Positions 1-4,424 of a DNA stretch of 10,181 nt are shown here, piece by piece. The first letter of the stretch is position 1; each line of letters begins with the position of its first letter. Below the pieces are notes generated by a model. That model did no database searches. It was not told the origin of the DNA and was given only the letters and a program-made list of their open reading frames with translations. Source of the stretch: an uncultured Ruminococcus sp. (GTDB lineage Bacteria; Bacillota; Clostridia; Oscillospirales; Acutalibacteraceae); NCBI GenBank assembly GCA_902762335.1, contig CACWNZ010000025.1:1-10181 (forward strand), given 5' to 3'. The translations under genes were made by a program, and so were the position numbers.

Positions 1-645
1 TATCATATCAGCGACTTCTTTCTGTGTCATCTCCTTTCCGTTTATAAGCCCGAAGCGAAGCTCCATTATGGTAAGCTCACGGTCGTTGAGCCTGCCTACG
101 GCTTTCATAAGCTCTGCCTGCTCTGCTTCGGCCTCAAGGTGTCTGTCCACCTCGTCGGGGTCGCTGCCGAGAATATCCGATATAAGCAGCTCGTTGCCGT
201 CATGATCCACGTTCAGCGGCTCGTCAATGGATATCTCGTTTTTCTGCTGCGCGCTCTTGCGAAAATACATCAGTATCTCGTTTTCTATGCATCTTGAGGC
301 GTAGGTGGCAAGCTTTATGTTCCTCTGCGGGCAAAAGGTGTTTACCGCCTTGATAAGACCTATAGTACCTATAGAAATGAGATCCTCAACGTTTACTCCC
401 GATGATTCAAATTTCTTTGCTATATATACGACGAGCCGCAGGTTATGCGTTATAAGCGGCTCCCTTGCCGTTTCGTCACCCTCGGATATCCGCCGCATGA
501 TCTCGGCTTCTTCATGGCTGCCGAGGGGCGCGGGCAGGGTCTCGGGTCCGTTTATGTAATACAGCCCCTCTGCCCCGCCGAGCTTTTTCCCGACGGCTGC
601 TATGCTGCCGAATATTCTTTCGGATAAATGACCGATGATCTTCAA
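1..645 (-). CDS. sigE: RNA polymerase sporulation sigma factor sigma-E, pro-protein (3' end beyond window)
   Basis: Mother-cell-specific sigma factor made as an inactive pro-protein. The 215 codons read here align along their length with B. subtilis SigE. The core-binding region has NLRLVVYIAKKF (about 69-80), EDLISIGTIGLIKAVNTF and LATYASRCIENEILMY. A C-terminal part with IMELRFGL marks the beginning of region 4. About 25 residues, including most of the -35-recognition helix, lie outside the window. Residues 1-29 match the pro-sequence, and Tyr29-Tyr30-Ile corresponds to the known SpoIIGA cleavage site (Tyr-Tyr in B. subtilis). I chose a TTG start at 643-645 because it gives the expected pro-sequence length, GGGAG (654-658) lies 8 nt upstream, and no ATG is available in frame nearby. 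It starts 4 bp after the spoIIGA stop, so the two genes are very likely cotranscribed. Confidence 0.96.
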   Translation of the reverse strand, partial: MKIIGHLSERIFGSIAAVGKKLGGAEGLYYINGPETLPAPLGSHEEAEIMRRISEGDETAREPLITHNLRLVVYIAKKFESSGVNVEDLISIGTIGLIKAVNTFCPQRNIKLATYASRCIENEILMYFRKSAQQKNEISIDEPLNVDHDGNELLISDILGSDPDEVDRHLEAEAEQAELMKAVGRLNDRELTIMELRFGLINGKEMTQKEVADMI

Positions 646-649
646 CCGA

Positions 650-1510
650 TCAGCTCCCTTTCATTATAAGCTCTGCAGGCACTATCATACCGCAGTCCTC
701 CGTAAAGCTGCCGTCTGCGCTGACGGCTATATAGGCTCTCACCGCAAAGCTCCTGCCGTCAACGCTTATCTCCGTCCTCTCGGGTCTGAAGGCGGGCAGA
801 ACGCCCCCTCCCTCTACGGTCGTATAGGGTATCAGCCTTATTCCTCTGCCGGAGATCACGTTACCGCACCGGGCCTGCGCCTCCCTTATCTCGGGAAAGT
901 CATTAAAAAGCTCCCTGCTGCCGACTATCACACAGTCCCCCGAAAAAGGCTCGTGCAGACAGTTGCCCGTATCGCTTATCGCCTTAGCCGATACCGTTAC
1001 CCCTCCCGAGCTTACGGTTACGGTGCATTTCTGCGGGCGTGCTCTGAAACTGCCCGTAAATCTGCCTATCAGCCTTATTGCACAGAAGCACACGAGGGTA
1101 AGGACTATAAGCGCGAGAGGAGATATTCCTACGTAGACCGAGCCGTTTCTTACCGCAAGCTCCTGCGGCGAGAAAAGCACGAGCACTGCGGTCATAAAGC
1201 CGCAGTATATAAAGCTAACCGTGAAGAGCATGAGAGAGGCTTTGACGTACCTTCGCAGTCCTCGGGGCGAAAACACGGCGGCGCATACCGCAAACGCCTG
1301 CACTATGCTTACGGCGGCAGAGACCGGGAACGGCATGGGCGGCAGCAGAGCCGTAAACGAGAACAGCCCGCCCAGAGCCGCTCCGAGCAGCATTCTCAGC
1401 CGCCCGACCTCAACGCCGAGCAGCTTTTTTACCGACAGCAGCATGACGAAATCTATTATCATATTTACGCAAAACAGCACGTCGGCATATACTACCGTAT
1501 ATAACACCAC
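650..1510 (-). CDS. spoIIGA: Sporulation sigma-E factor-processing aspartic peptidase SpoIIGA
   Basis: Membrane-embedded protease that activates pro-sigma-E in the mother cell, in response to a forespore signal in the known system. Residues 1 to about 150 are strongly hydrophobic, with about five membrane segments broken by short basic loops. The cytoplasmic half carries the aspartic-protease-like motif SDTGN (Asp180), which matches DSGN in B. subtilis, and the conserved RLIPYTTV (225-232). At 286 aa it is slightly shorter than the roughly 309 aa of B. subtilis. The start is GTG at 1508-1510, followed at once by a second in-frame GTG. A purine-rich AAAGG (1511-1515) directly abuts them, so the second GTG (1505-1507) may be the real start. 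It lies directly upstream of sigE, the conserved spoIIG order. The promoter at 1548-1581 suggests Spo0A control. Confidence 0.94.
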   Translation of the reverse strand: MVLYTVVYADVLFCVNMIIDFVMLLSVKKLLGVEVGRLRMLLGAALGGLFSFTALLPPMPFPVSAAVSIVQAFAVCAAVFSPRGLRRYVKASLMLFTVSFIYCGFMTAVLVLFSPQELAVRNGSVYVGISPLALIVLTLVCFCAIRLIGRFTGSFRARPQKCTVTVSSGGVTVSAKAISDTGNCLHEPFSGDCVIVGSRELFNDFPEIREAQARCGNVISGRGIRLIPYTTVEGGGVLPAFRPERTEISVDGRSFAVRAYIAVSADGSFTEDCGMIVPAELIMKGS

Positions 1511-1547
1511 CCTTTAGCGGTCAGCTTTACTGCGGCTCTTTATAATT

Positions 1548-1581
1548 ATTATATGCCTGCCGCAGCAAATGATCTGTCGAA
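1548..1581 (-). promoter_or_regulatory. spoIIG-type promoter with Spo0A box
   Basis: On the minus strand, a perfect TATAAT (1548-1553) is preceded by TCGACA (1575-1580, 5 of 6 to the sigma-A -35) at an abnormal 21-bp spacing. The -35 lies inside TTCGACA (1575-1581), the complement of the perfect 0A box TGTCGAA. B. subtilis spoIIG is known for a sigma-A promoter with a stretched spacer (22 bp) and Spo0A sites overlapping the -35, so this arrangement matches. The predicted transcript starts near 1541, leaving about 30 nt of leader before spoIIGA. No second perfect 0A box was found upstream. Confidence 0.75.
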
Positions 1582-1616
1582 ATAACGTATCCGTGATAAT
1601 ATTCCTCGCAAAAGCA

Positions 1617-1659
1617 AGCGGGACTGACACTGTCCTTAAAGGCTTGTGTCAGTCCCGCT
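1617..1659 (-). terminator. Strong stem-loop terminator after mazF
   Basis: Perfect 14-bp inverted repeat: AGCGGGACTGACAC at 1617-1630 pairs with 1646-1659, with a 15-nt loop. It lies 22 nt downstream of the mazF stop. On the minus strand the stem is followed by TGCTTTTGCG, a short imperfect T tract. The plus-strand side has no T run, so it acts most likely for mazF, separating it from the spoIIG promoter. Confidence 0.75.
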
Positions 1660-1680
1660 CAGATCTCTGCGTTTATGCTT

Positions 1681-2028
1681 TTATGTTCCAAGACCGAAGC
1701 TTACCGCAAGGGCTTCGTCCACTTTATACATATCGCTGCTGTTCAGAGTCCCCATTTTTTCCTTCAGTCTTCTTTTGTCTATCGTCCTTATCTGTTCAAG
1801 CAGTACCACCGAATCCCGTGAAAGACCGCTGTTGTCAGCGTACAGTCTTATATGAGTGGGCAGTCTTGCTTTTGAGCCGCGGCTGGTTATGGCTGCGGCG
1901 ATAACGGTAGGACTGAATCTGTTTCCTACGTCATTCTGAATGATCAGAACGGGTCTTATCCCGCCCTGTTCCGAGCCCACCACGGGGCTCAGGTCTGCGT
2001 AGTAAATATCACCGCGCTTGATGTTCAT
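1681..2028 (-). CDS. mazF: MazF/NdoA-type mRNA endoribonuclease toxin (PemK family)
   Basis: Sequence-specific ssRNA endonuclease of the MazF/PemK family, which cleaves mRNA and slows growth when not held by MazE. Starting at the ATG at 2026-2028 gives 115 aa, almost exactly the 116 aa of B. subtilis NdoA, and the two align end to end. Shared blocks include MNIKRGDIYYADLSP at the N-terminus, VVGSEQGGIRPVLIIQND (16-33), the AAIT strand (45-48) and VVLLEQIRTIDKRRL (74-88). The catalytic pair of B. subtilis MazF is kept as Arg25 and Thr48. An in-frame ATG at 2062-2064 would add 12 residues. I prefer the shorter form because of the family N-terminus, although its nearest ribosome-binding-like GGAG is 12 nt away. 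In B. subtilis the antitoxin gene lies directly upstream, but here the upstream gene is a pseudouridine synthase and no mazE-like ORF is present. Confidence 0.95.
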   Translation of the reverse strand: MNIKRGDIYYADLSPVVGSEQGGIRPVLIIQNDVGNRFSPTVIAAAITSRGSKARLPTHIRLYADNSGLSRDSVVLLEQIRTIDKRRLKEKMGTLNSSDMYKVDEALAVSFGLGT

Positions 2029-2064
2029 GAGATTTTCACGCTCCGAAGCTTTATTTGCGGTCAT

Positions 2065-2281
2065 ACCGCCCGGCGGTGTGCCGATATGGATAGCTTGCCC
2101 CGAACAAGACGGGTTTAATCATTGCTTATCGTGTCAACACAATATTATTATATTCCCGTAAATATTTATGGTGAGCGTTTTATTTTTTACAGACCTCTTA
2201 TGTAATTATTTCCCTCTTTGAAATCGGACAGGTATCATCTCAAAGCAATGATATATTATAATATATGCGCGGCAATATGTT
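2065..2281. other. Intergenic region between rluA-type gene and mazF
   Basis: 217 bp without a coding signal on either strand; the longest mazE-oriented ATG frame I followed closes after about 10 codons. It holds an AT-only perfect palindrome (2251-2266), a minus-strand TATAAT (2147-2152) with no convincing -35, and a GC-rich 13-bp palindrome ACCGCC-C-GGCGGT (2065-2077) that would lie in the mazF leader. No clear terminator follows the rluA-type gene, so read-through into mazF is possible. Confidence 0.6.
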
Positions 2282-3157
2282 TTAATTACTCTGCGATGAG
2301 ATTTTATCCTCAAGTTCCTTCAGCCAATCCTCGGCTCCGCATTCAAGCACGAGCCTTTCTCCGCTTACGGGCTTTATTATATCAAGCTGTGAGCAGTGCA
2401 GGCATTGGCGCGGAAAAAACCTTCTGCTGCCCCCGTACATCTCGTCTCCCGCAAGCGGGTGACCCAAAGCTGACAGATGTGTCCTTATCTGATGAGTACG
2501 ACCCGTTTCAAGGCTTAACGACAGCAGAGTATGCCCGAAGGCGATTTTTATAGCGGTATAGTGCGTTACGGCTCTCACTCCGCCCTCTCCGACCTCGCGC
2601 TGTATAGTATGTCCCGGCTTGAGCCGTATAGGCGCGTCTATAGTTCCGCTGCCCTCAAGTATCCCCTCGCAGAGCGCAGTATATTTCTTTTTTACGCTGC
2701 GGGAGAGAAACGTATGCGCGTATCCGCTTTTTGCGGCTATAACAAGCCCCGAGGTGTCTCTGTCAAGTCTGTTTACCGCGCGGAAGGTGCATTCTGCGCC
2801 GGTTTTCAGGTAATAATACATCACCGCATTCGCAAGCGTATCGCGCTGATGCTCATGCACGGGGTGTACCGGCATGAACGGCGGCTTGTTCACAACGAGC
2901 ATAGTCTCGTCCTCATATATTATATCGAGCGGCAGCTCTACGGGCTCGATAAAGCTCTCGTCCGCAGGAAGAACAAGCTCTATCCTGTCGCCGCCCCTGA
3001 GTATATCTATGCTCCTCACAAGAGAGCCGTTCACGGTCATGCCGTTTTCGGTGCGCTTAAGCCTTGCGAGCAGCCGCGCTGAAACACTGCAGTGCCTTCG
3101 CAGAAAGCTTTTTACGCTTATCCCGTCAAGCTCGGGCGGAACGACAAAGCACGGCAT
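2282..3157 (-). CDS. RluA/RluD-family RNA pseudouridine synthase
   Basis: Converts uridine to pseudouridine in rRNA or tRNA. The exact target cannot be told from the sequence. The N-terminal part (about 11-65) is an S4-like RNA-binding domain: the SVKSFLRRH-type helix, then NGSLVR and GGDRIEL. The catalytic domain has the family motif NRLDRDTSGL (129-138), with Asp132 as the nucleophile-position aspartate. It continues with LETGRTHQIRTHL (216-228) and GHPLAGDEMYGG (232-243), both RluA hallmarks. The first motif residue is Asn where E. coli RluA and RluD have His. The length (291 aa) is normal. The ATG at 3155-3157 follows the HAD gene's TAA with no gap, and GGGGGAA just before it can serve as ribosome binding site, so translation is probably coupled. 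Transcription is likely from the promoter at 3895-3923. Confidence 0.94.
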   Translation of the reverse strand: MPCFVVPPELDGISVKSFLRRHCSVSARLLARLKRTENGMTVNGSLVRSIDILRGGDRIELVLPADESFIEPVELPLDIIYEDETMLVVNKPPFMPVHPVHEHQRDTLANAVMYYYLKTGAECTFRAVNRLDRDTSGLVIAAKSGYAHTFLSRSVKKKYTALCEGILEGSGTIDAPIRLKPGHTIQREVGEGGVRAVTHYTAIKIAFGHTLLSLSLETGRTHQIRTHLSALGHPLAGDEMYGGSRRFFPRQCLHCSQLDIIKPVSGERLVLECGAEDWLKELEDKISSQSN

Positions 3158-3865
3158 TTATATTTCCCCCCGATCAAGCTCTGCAAGCTCGATAAGCCTT
3201 TCTATTCGGTAGTCGCACAGCTCATGCGGCATTTTGACCCGTCCCTTCGGATCGTACAGACAGGTATCGAGCCCTGCGTTCCTGCCGCCCTTCATATCGG
3301 AAGTAAGGGAATCCCCTACCACGAGTATCCTCGACTTATCCTTTTCGCTTATCTCATCGAGCACTATATCAAAAAACGCCTTATCGGGCTTCTGCACCCC
3401 CAAAGCATCGGAGATAAAGCTGCCCTTTACGTAATCGCCAAGCCCCGCAATACCGAAGCGGCTCTCCTGAACGGGCTTGAGTCCGTTGGTGATCAAATAA
3501 ATATCATAGATATCCTTAAGTACCCCTAACGCCTCTCTTGCACCGTCTATATAGATCGCGTTCTGTCCTAAATAGTGAACGTACGAATCCGCAAGCAGAA
3601 CGCTGTTTTTTTCAAGGTCCTTCATTTCGGAAAAACAGCTCTCTATCATTTCTCTGAAGCGTCTTACCCTCAGCTCAGCGCGGGTGATCTCACCCACCTC
3701 GAATTTTCTCCACAGGGCGGCGTTTATCCTGCTGAACTCCGCGCATATCCCGTCATCAAAATCAAAGCCGTTCTCCGTCATAGCCGAGCGCAGCGCGCAG
3801 TATTCGCACCGCGGAAAATCAAATATCGTATCGTCGGCGTCCATTAGCAATACACTGTATTTCAT
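3158..3865 (-). CDS. HAD-superfamily phosphatase, YjjG-like (pyrimidine nucleotidase type)
   Basis: Haloacid-dehalogenase-fold hydrolase that dephosphorylates small phosphometabolites. Overall resemblance is to the YjjG noncanonical pyrimidine 5'-nucleotidase group, which in E. coli removes non-standard nucleoside monophosphates; the substrate here is inferred. All four HAD motifs are present (numbering from the ATG): DADDT with nucleophile Asp9 and acid/base Asp11, the motif II Thr126 in LITNG, the motif III lysine Lys159 in QKPDKAFF, and the motif IV acids in VVGDSLTSD (Asp185, Asp190). An all-helical cap (about 15-100) is inserted after motif I, as in C1-cap members. The start is the ATG at 3863-3865: AGGAG (3874-3878) sits 8 nt upstream, better placed than for the GTG one codon earlier. 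First gene of an apparent two-gene operon with the RluA-type gene. Confidence 0.92.
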   Translation of the reverse strand: MKYSVLLMDADDTIFDFPRCEYCALRSAMTENGFDFDDGICAEFSRINAALWRKFEVGEITRAELRVRRFREMIESCFSEMKDLEKNSVLLADSYVHYLGQNAIYIDGAREALGVLKDIYDIYLITNGLKPVQESRFGIAGLGDYVKGSFISDALGVQKPDKAFFDIVLDEISEKDKSRILVVGDSLTSDMKGGRNAGLDTCLYDPKGRVKMPHELCDYRIERLIELAELDRGEI

Positions 3866-3894
3866 CACTTCATCTCCTTGTTCGTCATATCCGT

Positions 3895-3923
3895 ATTATA
3901 CATCATCTCCCCTTCATTTTCAA
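3895..3923 (-). promoter_or_regulatory. Sigma-A promoter for the HAD-rluA operon
   Basis: Minus-strand TTGAAA (3918-3923, 5 of 6 to consensus), 17-bp spacer, then a perfect TATAAT (3895-3900). The predicted start is about 23 nt before the HAD ATG. Hairpin array A begins 7 bp upstream of the -35. Confidence 0.8.
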
Positions 3924-3930
3924 CCGGCGG

Positions 3931-3990
3931 CGGCACAGAGCCTGTGCTCCCGGCACAGAGCCTGTGCTCCCGGCGCAGAGCCTGCGCTCC
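3931..3990. repeat. Tandem hairpin array A, three 20-bp units
   Basis: Three head-to-tail units of exactly 20 bp (3931-3950, 3951-3970, 3971-3990). Each contains a 6-bp stem around a 3-nt loop: GCACAG-AGC-CTGTGC in units 1 and 2, and GCGCAG-AGC-CTGCGC in unit 3. Units 1 and 2 are identical. Unit 3 differs at two positions that pair with each other (3975 and 3985, A-T changed to G-C), so the stem is kept. No T run follows, so these are not ordinary terminators. Function unknown. Confidence 0.9.
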
Positions 3991-3994
3991 CTAT

Positions 3995-4288
3995 TTCACG
4001 GCGCGGCTTTCTTGTGTATCATTACTTCATGAACGCGTCCATGCTTCATAGTCGTATTCGCAGGTCGGAAATATTTTTTATCATTCAAGTAGAGCTCAGG
4101 ATCTGGTACGTAATTCAGCAGGCACGGAAAGTAAGAAAGAATGAAGAACTTAATGCTTATAAACAAGCAGCCGGAAAGCGCGGCTCCTGCCGCGCGGCGG
4201 CGGGGATAGTACCATACGCCGCTAAAGCGGCGCCGTGCCGGAAACCGCGGGCATGAAGTGACGACCAAAGAGAAAGCCGCGCCGCGAA
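3995..4288. mobile_element. MITE-like segment bounded by 43-bp imperfect inverted repeats
   Basis: The two ends are inverted copies on one constant axis (paired positions sum to 8283): 3995-4037 and 4246-4288, identical at 33 of 43 positions by my hand count. This includes an uninterrupted 14-bp block (3999-4012 with 4271-4284) and an 8-bp block (4024-4031 with 4252-4259). Inside lie smaller hairpins CGCGGC-TCCT-GCCGCG (4179-4194) and CGCCGC-TAAA-GCGGCG (4217-4232). No transposase gene and no obvious target-site duplication were seen. Its size (294 bp) and coding-poor interior fit a non-autonomous foldback element, but a decayed gene duplication or a structured RNA is also possible. Confidence 0.5.
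3996..4268 (-). CDS. Doubtful small ORF inside the inverted-repeat element (unrecognised)
   Basis: An open frame of 90 codons with a TTG start (4266-4268) and no good ribosome binding site. The first third is arginine- and proline-rich and follows the GC-rich hairpins, so it looks like a by-product of composition. The rest is more protein-like: a hydrophobic stretch (about 26-51), then YVPDPELYLNDKKYFRP and a tail ending HEVMIHKKAAP. The tail lies in the left inverted repeat. The opposite arm encodes a related string on the plus strand (HEVTTKEKAAP, from 4252), as expected from the symmetry. I do not recognise a family. It may be a gene remnant or chance. Confidence 0.2.
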   Translation of the reverse strand: MVVTSCPRFPARRRFSGVWYYPRRRAAGAALSGCLFISIKFFILSYFPCLLNYVPDPELYLNDKKYFRPANTTMKHGRVHEVMIHKKAAP

Positions 4289-4290
4289 CA

Positions 4291-4370
4291 CGGCTCCGGC
4301 GGCTCGCCGGCGCGAATCGGCTCCGGCGGCTTGCCGGCGCGAATCGGCTCCGGCAGCTTGCCGGTGCTTG
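4291..4370. repeat. Tandem hairpin array B, three about 27-bp units
   Basis: Units at 4291-4317, 4318-4344 and 4345-4370, each starting CGGCTCCGGC. Units 1 and 2 differ at one base. Unit 3 carries a few changes and runs into the -35 box of the recD2 promoter. Each unit holds a CCGGC-5 nt-GCCGG hairpin. The array starts 2 bp after the right end of the inverted-repeat element, mirroring array A, which ends 4 bp before the left end. The units are not separated by unique spacers, so this is not a CRISPR. Confidence 0.9.
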
Positions 4371-4397
4371 ACAGGAGGGAGGGAGTAGGGGTAAACT
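4368..4397 (+). promoter_or_regulatory. Probable sigma-A promoter for recD2-comF
   Basis: Perfect TTGACA (4368-4373), 18-bp purine-rich spacer, then TAAACT (4392-4397, 4 of 6 to TATAAT). The -35 overlaps the last bases of array B unit 3. The predicted start is about 20-25 nt before the recD2 ATG; AGAAGG (4407-4412) in the leader is the likely ribosome binding site. Confidence 0.55.
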
Positions 4398-4424
4398 GTA
4401 TATTAAGAAGGTACGGGTGATGAT

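Noticed and set aside
635..1504. Long plus-strand open frame (289 codons) opposite spoIIGA
   Set aside because: It is the antisense shadow of spoIIGA, with an Arg/Tyr/His-rich composition and no recognisable motifs, whereas the minus frame has clear SpoIIGA signatures.
2132..2152. Minus-strand TTGACA (2132-2137) and TATAAT (2147-2152) upstream of mazF
   Set aside because: The boxes are in the wrong order for one promoter on the minus strand, TTGACA has no -10 at 16-18 bp, and TATAAT has no good -35.
2531..3082. Plus-strand frame of 183 codons opposite the RluA-type gene
   Set aside because: Antisense to the conserved catalytic motifs of the pseudouridine synthase; no family resemblance.
3931..4370. 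Short tandem repeats as a possible CRISPR array
   Set aside because: The units are contiguous with no unique spacers, and no cas gene is present.
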